This document shows positions 1-5,820 of a stretch of DNA of 6,949 bases, in pieces. Within the stretch, counting starts at the first letter, position 1; every line of letters starts with the position of its first letter. The notes beneath the pieces were generated by a model. That model was given only the letters and a program-made list of their open reading frames with translations, searched no databases and was not told the origin of the DNA. The stretch is from Planctomycetota bacterium. Lineage in GTDB: Bacteria > Planctomycetota > Planctomycetia > Pirellulales > Pirellulaceae. The DNA is taken from contig JAJRVM010000026.1 in the NCBI GenBank assembly GCA_024277285.1, forward strand, positions 1 through 6,949, read 5' to 3'. Both the position numbers and the translations under genes were made by a program.

Positions 1-1731
1 AATGCGGAGCGTTAGCGTGGCCTTGTTTCGAGCCAAACGGATCGAACTTTGGCCGACTTTGTCTAGAGTCGCAGGAGTGATCATTCCCCAACGTACTGAA
101 ACGCCCGGTTTCAGGCCGCTCAATTGGTCTTGAATCAACACCTCGCCGGACGGCAGCAACGCAACACCGCGCAAGACAGACTTGGCCTGACCTTCGTAAA
201 CTTCGCTCATATCCAAGATGGAATGAGGGAACGTGGCATTGTCCGAGAATGCGGTAAACATCCCGCTCCCCGCAGCACGCTGTAACTGGCCGTCGATTAC
301 CAGCGTGTTGTGACCGGCATTGCATTGGCGGAAGATCGTCCAGCGATCGGACTTTTGCCCGCGATCCCATAGACTCATCCCTCGCGATTCAATGCCGTGA
401 TAGCCCTCAGATCCCAGGTCCATGCCCCAGCGAACACCATCTGCATCCAGTACGAACGAGCCAATGTCCATCTGGCCATGGTTGGCAGAAGGTGAACCTC
501 CTTTGAATCCGACGAAGGTGGCGTTGGGGTCGGTCCAACTGCTGCGATGGATCGTGATCGGCACATGCCCCTCGCTGCTCCAATGAAGCGGCATTTGGAT
601 ATCGGCATCTGCCTTCTGGGTATGCATCCAGAGCAAGACTAGCGGCAATAGTCGGCCTCCAGACGATCTGGCATTGCGGCGGTTGAGTGATGCGACGGTT
701 TGCTTCAACCTATCATGCTCGCCCAGAAGCCAATCGGGTCGATTAAACCGGTTCGCAAACCAGAAAATCGTCTGATCGGCACTGCGGCTGGCGCCACCGT
801 CGGAGTAGTTGAAATACCGGCCCGATGGGCCCGTTGCCAAGGCCGGGAACTGACCCGTTAAATTGAAACCAGGCGCTTTAGTCAAGCCAAAATCGGACCC
901 CAAAGCACTCTCCAGCACTCCAATCAGCAGCACGTTATAGCTGGTGCCATAGACCCAGTAACCGGGTCCTTCCGGGTAACCGCCTCGGGGTGCGTAGGCG
1001 TCCATCGAACGCGGTACGTTGTGCAGCGCGTTATGTACGGTCTTTGCCGCCAATTCAGGTTCATCTTCCCATACCGCCAACGCTCCGGCCGTCAGCCCTC
1101 CGTGGCAAACTTGCCCCCAGTTATTGGTTGCCCGAACCCAGTGCTTGTGCCGTGACGTGAACGGAAGCGATACCCCCTTCTTGACAATGGCAGTGCGAAT
1201 CGTCTTTCGACTCTCCTCGCTGAGTTCGTGAAATAGCCAGTCGTAACCGATAGCCATGGCGAACGTCATCTCGGCCACGTCGAGGAAGTGGCTGGGGTTC
1301 CAGTCGGCGAAAGCTGCGATTGCCAGCATTTCTCGATCAGCCCGTTCGACATATTTGCGGTCGCCGGTCAAATGAAATGCCATCGATAGTGTGACTAGTC
1401 GCTTGACTGCCTGCCGCGACTGGTTCAGCAAGCGTTTTCCCTGGAGCTTGCGTTCAATGGGGGAAAGCCCCAACAACAAGTCGGCTTGGCGAATGATACC
1501 CTGCACGGTTTCTTTGCCAAGCTGCGTCGATTCAGCCGCCTGTTTCAGATGGGCAAGCTCCTTGCCGTTGGTCAGCAGGCGGGGATGGTCCACACTGCAG
1601 CGGTCGACCCAGCCACGCACCTCTTGAAGTGTTAGTGTCGATGGATAGGCGAATTCCCTGGCGTAGCTAAACTGCGACAGCCAAGTGATGCCAATAACAA
1701 GAGACGCTAAGAGAGGCTGCAGTCTGTTCAT
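1..1731 (-). CDS. Heparinase II/III-family polysaccharide lyase, secreted (partial; C-terminus beyond left edge)
   Basis: The minus-strand frame is open from an ATG at 1731 to the left edge: 577 codons with no stop. Residues 1-24 form a signal peptide (basic start, hydrophobic core, cleavage after SYA), so the enzyme is probably exported. Residues about 45-330 resemble the alpha/alpha-toroid of alginate/heparin lyases: DWNPSHFLDVAEM (143-155), IGYDWL (161-166), NNWGQVCHGG (203-212) and YPEGPGYW (252-259). From about 390 the beta-sandwich of heparinase II/III proteins follows, with SANHGQMDIGSFVLDADG (415-432) and GHNTLVIDGQ (473-482). In the family, the Asn/His of the NNW block, Tyr residues near the YPEGPGYW block and the His of the HGQMD block serve in beta-elimination of uronic-acid polysaccharides; this mapping is by motif, not alignment. 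The substrate (heparin-like, alginate or other) cannot be told. No strong Shine-Dalgarno precedes the ATG (AGAAAG lies too far upstream), but the signal peptide fixes the start well. Probably only a modest C-terminal part is missing. Confidence 0.9.
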   Translation of the reverse strand, partial: MNRLQPLLASLVIGITWLSQFSYAREFAYPSTLTLQEVRGWVDRCSVDHPRLLTNGKELAHLKQAAESTQLGKETVQGIIRQADLLLGLSPIERKLQGKRLLNQSRQAVKRLVTLSMAFHLTGDRKYVERADREMLAIAAFADWNPSHFLDVAEMTFAMAIGYDWLFHELSEESRKTIRTAIVKKGVSLPFTSRHKHWVRATNNWGQVCHGGLTAGALAVWEDEPELAAKTVHNALHNVPRSMDAYAPRGGYPEGPGYWVYGTSYNVLLIGVLESALGSDFGLTKAPGFNLTGQFPALATGPSGRYFNYSDGGASRSADQTIFWFANRFNRPDWLLGEHDRLKQTVASLNRRNARSSGGRLLPLVLLWMHTQKADADIQMPLHWSSEGHVPITIHRSSWTDPNATFVGFKGGSPSANHGQMDIGSFVLDADGVRWGMDLGSEGYHGIESRGMSLWDRGQKSDRWTIFRQCNAGHNTLVIDGQLQRAAGSGMFTAFSDNATFPHSILDMSEVYEGQAKSVLRGVALLPSGEVLIQDQLSGLKPGVSVRWGMITPATLDKVGQSSIRLARNKATLTLRI

Positions 1732-1824
1732 GATAGGCGTGTTTCTTTCTGAGATGTGTTGTTGGGGAAGGGATCGCGAGGCTGGCACTTGCTGCTTGTC
1801 ACGCCGAGGACTATCGCAGTGGGG

Positions 1825-1849
1825 AGTGGTCGTGCTGCCGCTGACCACT
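1825..1849. repeat. Inverted repeat, 7-bp arms, 11-nt loop
   Basis: AGTGGTC (1825-1831) pairs perfectly with GACCACT (1843-1849). It lies about 95 bases upstream of the lyase start and could be an operator or a leader hairpin in the lyase mRNA. No T-tract follows on either strand, so it is not a standard terminator. Arms this short can arise by chance. Confidence 0.4.
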
Positions 1850-1875
1850 GCCAACGTACCATGTCACCTGCACTC

Positions 1876-1900
1876 GCTCAACGCTAGCAATGCGTTGAGC
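1876..1900. repeat. Inverted repeat, 9-bp arms, 7-nt loop
   Basis: GCTCAACGC (1876-1884) and GCGTTGAGC (1892-1900) are perfect complements around the loop TAGCAAT. This is the strongest hairpin in the 1732-2048 gap, 145 bases upstream of the lyase start. Without a T-run it does not read as an intrinsic terminator. It resembles in style the hairpin at 5770-5786 (shared words GCTAG and CAACGCT in different order), so both may belong to a class of short intergenic palindromes; that is only a suggestion. Confidence 0.5.
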
Positions 1901-2048
1901 TGGACCGTAAAGCCCTGATTTCGCGTTGCAGACGGATTGGGGTGGGGGGCTGTTTTGTGCAAGATTGGGGGATATCAGTCTAGCTTCAAGAGAGCGGTTT
2001 TCATACCATTTCGACGTCTGGCATCAGTGGTAGAGCGAAGGTAGGGGA

Positions 2049-2399
2049 ATGCAAGTGTTGGTTGAGCGAGGCGAGCATTGCGTTATTCTGCCGAAGGTCA
2101 AGTTGGGCGCGGGCACGCGAATTGGCAATTTCGTGCTGATTCGCAGCGACACCAACATTGGCTCGAATGTGGATATTGAGGGTGACGTTGCGATTGGGGA
2201 TCGTGTGTCGTTGCAGAGCTTCTGTTACATCACGCGTGGCGTCGTGATTGGGCACGAAGTGGGACGTGAAGTTGCGACGCCATGTGAGGCGGGCCGCATG
2301 ATCCGCCTGCCGCGATTTGTCGAAGCGGCGCTCGAGCTACCATTGGAAACCGGCAAGACGGTTCGCACTGCGTGCAGTTGCTGGCGGCGTGTTGGTTAA
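2049..2399 (+). pseudogene. Truncated hexapeptide-repeat (left-handed beta-helix) acyltransferase fragment
   Basis: The first 70 or so residues of this 116-residue frame show the hexapeptide pattern of left-handed beta-helix acetyl/acyltransferases: KLGAGT-RIGNFV-LIRSDT-NIGSNV-DIEGDV-AIGDRV-SLQSFC-YITRGV-VI. Such enzymes are trimers that acylate sugars or sugar nucleotides, often for surface polysaccharides. In the family, the stretch after YITRGVVI normally continues with further turns including a block like DDVFIGP and a catalytic His. Here the frame changes to GHEVGREVATPCEAG near 2260, with no hexapeptide character, enters the 126-bp repeat at 2322 and stops at 2399. The N-terminus looks natural: ATG at 2049, an in-frame stop just upstream (2031-2033) and AGGGGA close to the start. 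I read it as a 3'-truncated remnant; a short expressed protein is possible but would lack the active site. Confidence 0.7.
2287..2308. repeat. Short inverted repeat, 6-bp arms
   Basis: AGGCGG (2287-2292) and CCGCCT (2303-2308) could pair across a 10-nt loop. It sits in the degenerate part of the hexapeptide remnant, just before repeat copy A. Weak on its own; recorded because it lies between the point where protein homology ends and the repeat begins. Confidence 0.25.
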
Positions 2400-2447
2400 G
2401 CGTTTGGCAGTGCCAAGTCGATCGGGATGGGGAATGCGTTCGCGCGT
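2322..2447. repeat. 126-bp direct repeat, copy A
   Basis: This segment matches 2543-2668 base for base at a constant offset of 221, with about 11 mismatches in 126 positions and no gaps. A 37-base block (2343-2379) is identical in both copies. It can form small hairpins: AACCG/CGGTT (2348-2352 with 2359-2363), ACTG/CAGT (2367-2370 with 2375-2378) and TTGGC/GCCAA (2404-2408 with 2412-2416). The mismatches fall in all three codon positions and the offset is not a multiple of three, so nothing suggests selection on a shared protein. The repeat overlaps the tail of the broken acyltransferase frame. I do not recognise the element; it may be a dispersed intergenic repeat or a local duplication. Confidence 0.85.
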
Positions 2448-2453
2448 CCGTGC

Positions 2454-2541
2454 CACTGCTCATTCCGTACGTCCTCCAACATCATTCCCCCCAGCAAAGT
2501 CACACATCGACGCCACCACGCAACCGCCAAGTTGAGCAGTG
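2454..2541. repeat. 9-bp inverted repeat bounding the spacer between the two repeat copies
   Basis: CACTGCTCA (2454-2462) is the perfect reverse complement of TGAGCAGTG (2533-2541). The two arms enclose 70 bases and sit just inside the inner ends of the two direct-repeat copies: 6 bases after copy A and 1 base before copy B. The enclosed segment has no convincing coding potential. Confidence 0.5.
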
Positions 2542-2542
2542 T

Positions 2543-2668
2543 GAAGCGTCAATCGAGCTACCGTTGGAAACCGGCAAGACGGTTCGCACTGCGTGCAGTT
2601 ACTGACGGCGTGTTGGTTAAGCGTTTGGTAGTGCCAAATCGATCGGGATGGGGAATTCGTTTGCGCAT
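2543..2668. repeat. 126-bp direct repeat, copy B
   Basis: Second copy of the element at 2322-2447. The invariant block is at 2564-2600. In the third hairpin (2625-2637) a C-to-T change turns a G-C pair into a G-U pair if the plus strand is transcribed, so folding is kept; one substitution is weak evidence. The copy ends 17 bases short of the stop codon of the downstream minus-strand TIM-barrel gene, so that gene's 3' end, read on the minus strand, would carry the complement of both copies. Confidence 0.85.
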
Positions 2669-2684
2669 GCAGCGGCACGCCGCG

Positions 2685-3917
2685 TCATGTGCGGATGCCA
2701 ATCCCTAGTTCTTCGCGACAGAATCTAAGGCTTTGTTCCAGGTCGAATTTTTGCTGAGCTTGCTCGGGGCCGGTCGGACGTCCGGGTGGAAGTGTGTACT
2801 CTCGGCCTCGTTTCGCCAATGCGACGAATCGTGCCAGTTCGTTGGCACGCGCCTTGGGGAACCGTGTCCAGAACTCGGGACTGAGGTATGGCAGTTCGTT
2901 GCCCCACTTGTACGAGATGATTTCCAACACGAATGTGTCGGTGGGGCAAAGTTCCTGAAACCGTTTTACGTAGGCCGGCCAATCGGTTAGCCCCTGGCCC
3001 ATGTTCGTCCACATCGCCTTGGCACCCTTTTTCGTTTCCCATACCATCGTATCGCGGATCCCGGTGGTCAGCGTGTACGGTCCGAGCAGTTCAAGGTTGA
3101 CCATGGGATCTTCCAGCGTCCAGGCGGCGTTGCCTGGATCCATCGTCGCGCCGACAAAGTGCTTGCCCGCCGCTTCGATCAAACTGACGAGCTCCCACGC
3201 CTGCATGTCGCCAGCGTGATTCTCGATGGCGATCTTCACATTGGCATCTTCCGCCTGATGTTGTACTGCCTTGAGGACTTTCACCATTTCGTCGATGTGC
3301 CGATAGATGCCGCCATTCCCTTCACGATCACGACGCGTGCCGAGGTAGCAGCGGGCAACCGGACTGCCGAGCTGCTTCGCGGTACGGAGCAACAGCCGCG
3401 CGTGCTCCACGGCTGGCCCCGACTTCTTGGCGTTATATGATTTCGACGTTGGGCAGATACTGCTGGTGCCAACCTGAAGTTGTAATCCGGCTTGTTCAGC
3501 CTGCGCGCGGACCTTCTGCAAGTAAGGCGTCTCCAGGCTTTCGTAGACATTCAGATCGGACAGGAGCAGGACGTCGACATTCAATGAAGCAGCGTAGTCA
3601 ATCAGTTGCGGTGCTTTCCAATTGAAGGCGCGGACGGAAAAATTGTCGAATCCCAGCCGAAGCTTGCGTGATGAGGGATGGGTTGCTGCATGTCCCGAGT
3701 CTGTCAGGCAGACGACTCCCATGGCGGTCACCGCGCCCAGGAATCCACGGCGATTCAATTCGCACGACGGGGCAGTTCGACCCAGGTTTGGGGAAGGCCG
3801 TTTGGACGAGCCACTCGATTGCGCAATCCGTTTGGTCGCAAGAGCATTGTTAGCAAGGACGTTACCATGTTGATCCGTCATCGGTTCTCTGGTCACGTCC
3901 GCCCGTTGATCGCTCAT
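2685..3917 (-). CDS. Tat-exported sugar phosphate isomerase/epimerase-like TIM-barrel protein
   Basis: This 410-residue protein belongs to the xylose-isomerase-like / AP-endonuclease-2 TIM-barrel superfamily, whose members isomerise or epimerise sugars using a divalent metal. A twin-arginine signal is visible: LNRRGFLGAV (54-63), a mild hydrophobic stretch and SGHA (74-77) as the likely cleavage end. The barrel follows from about 86 (LRLGFDNFSV). Likely metal or catalytic residues are Glu232 and His234 in AIENHAGD, Asp260 in TMDPGN and Glu332 in VLEII. The IRD motif (287-289) follows Gly286, where the wider superfamily often has a His. The start at 3917 is supported by GAGGGAG about 4 bases upstream, which makes the 53 residues before the twin arginine an unusually long Ser/Arg-rich extension; the next ATG (residue 13) lacks such a site. 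The true substrate is unknown. It is transcribed alone, divergent from the OmpP1-like gene. Confidence 0.88.
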   Translation of the reverse strand: MSDQRADVTREPMTDQHGNVLANNALATKRIAQSSGSSKRPSPNLGRTAPSCELNRRGFLGAVTAMGVVCLTDSGHAATHPSSRKLRLGFDNFSVRAFNWKAPQLIDYAASLNVDVLLLSDLNVYESLETPYLQKVRAQAEQAGLQLQVGTSSICPTSKSYNAKKSGPAVEHARLLLRTAKQLGSPVARCYLGTRRDREGNGGIYRHIDEMVKVLKAVQHQAEDANVKIAIENHAGDMQAWELVSLIEAAGKHFVGATMDPGNAAWTLEDPMVNLELLGPYTLTTGIRDTMVWETKKGAKAMWTNMGQGLTDWPAYVKRFQELCPTDTFVLEIISYKWGNELPYLSPEFWTRFPKARANELARFVALAKRGREYTLPPGRPTGPEQAQQKFDLEQSLRFCREELGIGIRT

Positions 3918-4026
3918 GTCACTCCCTCAATGTTCGCTCGACGCGGAGAATCTGATTGGTGGTCTGCTGCTTACGTCCCCAACGTGCTGCCCCGCATCGT
4001 CGCCACAGCATTGTCGTCAACACAGC

Positions 4027-4055
4027 ATTATAGTGCGTGCGACTCGCGGTGTCGC
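4027..4055 (-). promoter_or_regulatory. Candidate sigma70-type promoter for the TIM-barrel gene
   Basis: On the minus strand a perfect TATAAT (4032 to 4027) lies 17 bases downstream of GCGACA (4055 to 4050), which matches TTGACA at four of six positions. It points toward the gene starting at 3917 and would give a leader of about 100 bases. It is the best promoter-like pair in the divergent region. Planctomycete promoters are not well defined, so this is an inference from general bacterial consensus. Confidence 0.4.
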
Positions 4056-4059
4056 CACT

Positions 4060-4100
4060 GGGGGGGGCGATTGGGGTGTGGGGCGTGGCGAGCGAGGGGG
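4060..4100 (+). promoter_or_regulatory. G-quadruplex-type motif upstream of the OmpP1-like gene
   Basis: The plus strand has G-runs of 8 (4060-4067), 4 (4073-4076), 4 (4080-4083) and 5 (4096-4100). Splitting the first run gives GGG-N2-GGG-N5-GGGG-N3-GGGG in 4060-4083, which meets the usual rule of four runs of three or more Gs with loops of 1-7. It starts 5 bases from the -35 box of the divergent promoter candidate and lies about 150 bases before the OmpP1-like start, so it could affect either gene. A -10-like TATTAT (4105-4110) just after it has no good -35 partner. Confidence 0.45.
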
Positions 4101-4214
4101 TGCGTATTATTCGGGCAAAATCGGATGAATTGGCCGTCCCTGCTTTGCCGATAATCCAGGTAAGGCCAGTTCTAACTACAAAGGCCGCCATTGTGTTGGT
4201 TGTGGGATTATCCT

Positions 4215-4226
4215 GGGGGGGGAGGT
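4215..4226 (+). promoter_or_regulatory. Ribosome-binding site fused to a G8 run
   Basis: Eight Gs (4215-4222) run straight into AGGT, giving GGAGGT four bases from the ATG at 4230. This decides the start of the OmpP1-like gene. A homopolymeric G-run within a ribosome-binding site could vary in length by slippage and so tune translation. The 8-bp inverted repeat GATAATCC (4150-4157) / GGATTATC (4205-4212) ends just before it. Confidence 0.55.
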
Positions 4227-4229
4227 GCC

Positions 4230-5519
4230 ATGTCAAGTATGCGCCGCGTGACATTTTTCTTATTGGCTTCGGTCGTTCCGGCATTCGTCAGCGCCCAGGG
4301 AGTCATGTTGTCCAGTTTTGGGCCCGTCAACGCGGGTATGGGCGGCGCATCGACTGCGGCGCCGATTGAGGCTCTCAGTGCATTAGCCTGGAACCCCGCC
4401 TCCATTAGCGGCTTGCCCAACTCGGAATTGAGTGTCGGTCTGGGGCTACTACTATCGGACCCCACAGTCGACTCGTCCATTGCAGGATTCGGCAGCGGCT
4501 CGACTGGCTCCGAACCAGGCGTGATTCCGCTGCCGAACATCGGGTGGGTACACAAGGTGTCTGATACCGTGACGGTCGGTATGGGCGTGATGGTCGTGGG
4601 CGGACTCAAGTCAAACTATCCAGCCAGTTTGACGAATCCGGTGTTGGCACCGCCGTCCAACAATCCAAATGTGCCGGGCGGACTGGGCAGCTTATATTCG
4701 GATGCCCAGTATTTGCAACTGGCGCCCGTTTTCTCCTACGCGGTTACCGAGCGACTGTCGGTCGGCTTTGGTCCTTCCTTGACCTTGGGGCAAGTTATTG
4801 TAGATCCACTTCTGTTGGTCAACCCAAATGATGCGGACGGCAGCGGTGTGCCGTCATATCCACCTGGTCGAGGAACTCGGTTCAGTTGGGGCGGTGGGGC
4901 ACAGTTGGGTGTCTACTACATCACCGACCGTTGCTGGCACTTGGGGGCGTCGATCAAGTCGCCGCAATGGATGGAGGATAATCGAGTCAATACGGAAGAC
5001 GAGATCGGATTGCCCTACACGGCTAAATTCAATTTCGACCTGCCGATGATCGTGTCGCTGGGAACTGCTTATTCCGGTTTTGAAAACACGATTATTGCTG
5101 TCGACCTTCGCTATATGGACTATGCGAATGCAGCTGGTTTTGGCGACGGTGGTTACGGCCCCTACGGCAAGTTGAACGGATTGAACTGGGACAGCCAATG
5201 GGTCTTCGCCGCCGGCATGCAGCGTCGTTTGCTCGACAATTTGCTAGTGCGAATGGGTTACACCTACAATACCAGTCCATTCGGCGACAACGATACCTTT
5301 TACAACGTCGCCTCACCGCTGAACTATCAGCACCAAGTCAGTCTTGGGAGCACTTGGGAGCTGTCCGATTGCGTGGCAATGCATCTTAGTTACACGCAGT
5401 ATCTTGAATACGACAGTACTGGCCCGATCATCCTGCCGACTGGCCCGATCCCCGGTTCTTCGGTTACCAACACGGCTTCCGCATTCATTGCCAGCTGGGG
5501 CGTGACGGTCAAGTATTAA
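4230..5519 (+). CDS. OmpP1/FadL/TodX-family outer-membrane transport protein
   Basis: This frame encodes a 429-residue outer-membrane beta-barrel of the FadL/OmpP1 type, channels that take up long-chain fatty acids or other hydrophobic compounds. Residues 1-22 (MSSMRRVTFFLL...VSA) are a signal peptide. The mature start, with GPVNAGMGGAST (about 31-42) followed by ALAWNPASISGL (51-62), is the family hallmark with its NPA motif, where the N-terminal hatch lies. Alternating hydrophobic strands with Gly and aromatic residues follow, and the protein ends in GVTVKY, with the terminal aromatic residue expected for barrel assembly. Length is in the normal range. Two cysteines (Cys235 in DRCWHLGASIKSP and Cys381 in LSDCVAMHLSY) could form a disulfide. 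The frame opens earlier (ATG at 4191), but I chose 4230 because GGAGGT lies just upstream and the signal peptide starts there. The ligand cannot be told. Its TAA overlaps the stop of the minus-strand propeller remnant. Confidence 0.9.
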   Translation: MSSMRRVTFFLLASVVPAFVSAQGVMLSSFGPVNAGMGGASTAAPIEALSALAWNPASISGLPNSELSVGLGLLLSDPTVDSSIAGFGSGSTGSEPGVIPLPNIGWVHKVSDTVTVGMGVMVVGGLKSNYPASLTNPVLAPPSNNPNVPGGLGSLYSDAQYLQLAPVFSYAVTERLSVGFGPSLTLGQVIVDPLLLVNPNDADGSGVPSYPPGRGTRFSWGGGAQLGVYYITDRCWHLGASIKSPQWMEDNRVNTEDEIGLPYTAKFNFDLPMIVSLGTAYSGFENTIIAVDLRYMDYANAAGFGDGGYGPYGKLNGLNWDSQWVFAAGMQRRLLDNLLVRMGYTYNTSPFGDNDTFYNVASPLNYQHQVSLGSTWELSDCVAMHLSYTQYLEYDSTGPIILPTGPIPGSSVTNTASAFIASWGVTVKY

Positions 5520-5728
5520 CGCCCAATCTTCAAGCAATAGATCGAGCCCGAATCTTGCTGGTTGTCGCGGAAGTAGAATTTCCCGGCAGCCAGGGCGCGT
5601 GTTATGTTGGGTGAAACATCTGCCTCTGCCAATTTGCGGAAGCGATTAACGTCTGGTTGAACGAGCATCAGCGTGCCATCGACTTTCAACAGCAGCAACT
5701 TGTTGTCGGCCAGGATTAGGTGAGCCAT
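5516..5728 (-). pseudogene. C-terminal remnant of a PQQ-like beta-propeller protein
   Basis: The 70 residues match in style the last blades of planctomycete PQQ-type beta-propeller proteins (BamB/PQQ-dehydrogenase fold): AHLILADNKLLLLKVDGTLMLVQ (2-24), then RFRKLAEADV (29-38), then LAAGKFYFRDN (45-55) and SGSIYCLKIG (60-69). Full proteins of this kind usually have about 400 residues or more and a signal peptide; here the frame upstream of the Met at 5728 has no propeller character and meets a stop at 5768-5770. Other frames between 5770 and 6000 show no propeller either, so the upstream part was probably deleted rather than frameshifted. The TAA (5516-5518 on the minus strand) overlaps the TAA of the convergent porin gene within one TTAA. 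Expression of a 70-residue piece is unlikely to be useful. Confidence 0.65.
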
Positions 5729-5769
5729 GCCGAAGTCCGGTGCGGAACTGCGTGATCGGTGCTGCGGCT

Positions 5770-5786
5770 AGTGAGCAACGCTCACT
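5770..5786. repeat. Hairpin, 7-bp arms, 3-nt loop, next to the truncation point
   Basis: AGTGAGC (5770-5776) and GCTCACT (5780-5786) are perfect complements around AAC. It lies about 40 bases upstream of the first residues of the propeller remnant. There is no T-run on either side, so it is not a plain terminator. It may be a short intergenic palindrome of the kind also seen at 1876-1900. Confidence 0.45.
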
Positions 5787-5820
5787 GCTGGGCCAAGCGT
5801 CTTGCAATAGAAAAACGCGT

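Larger units (their letters stand above)
1732..2048. other. Non-coding region between divergent genes
   Basis: This 317-base stretch separates the minus-strand lyase from the plus-strand hexapeptide-transferase remnant. I find no protein-like reading frame in it. It holds two inverted repeats (listed separately) and a G-rich patch (GGGG at 1939-1942, GGGGGG at 1944-1949, GGGGG at 1967-1971) that falls short of a standard four-run G-quadruplex. Promoters for both flanking genes should lie here, but I could not pick a convincing -35/-10 pair. Confidence 0.6.

Noticed and set aside
1019..1918. Plus-strand frames of 70-80 residues opposite the lyase gene
   Set aside because: All but the last lie inside the lyase gene in antisense; the one at 1685-1918 crosses into the gap but shows no domain or ribosome-binding evidence.
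1939..1971. G-quadruplex in the 1732-2048 gap
   Set aside because: Only three separated G-runs, with a 17-base loop; it does not meet the usual motif.
2322..2668. Integron attC sites or a CRISPR array
   Set aside because: Only two long copies, no consensus attC core pairs at the expected places, no integrase, no short regular repeats with unique spacers and no cas genes.
2666..2678. 13-base word CATGCAGCGGCAC shared with 5826-5838
   Set aside because: A single exact 13-mer match is not far from chance in a 7-kb window, and the flanks do not match.
2230..2708. Overlapping short reading frames on both strands across the repeat copies, giving similar Cys- or Arg-rich peptides from each copy
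   Set aside because: The similarity follows from DNA identity; mismatches show no third-position preference in the relevant frames, and no start or domain evidence supports a protein.
3678..4154. 158-residue plus-strand frame opposite the TIM-barrel gene start
   Set aside because: It is antisense to a well-supported gene, with Arg/Cys-rich composition typical of a shadow frame.
4191..4229. Upstream start of the porin frame (ATG 4191)
   Set aside because: It would put a non-signal stretch (MCWLWDYPGGGGA) before the signal peptide; the ribosome-binding site and signal peptide fit 4230.
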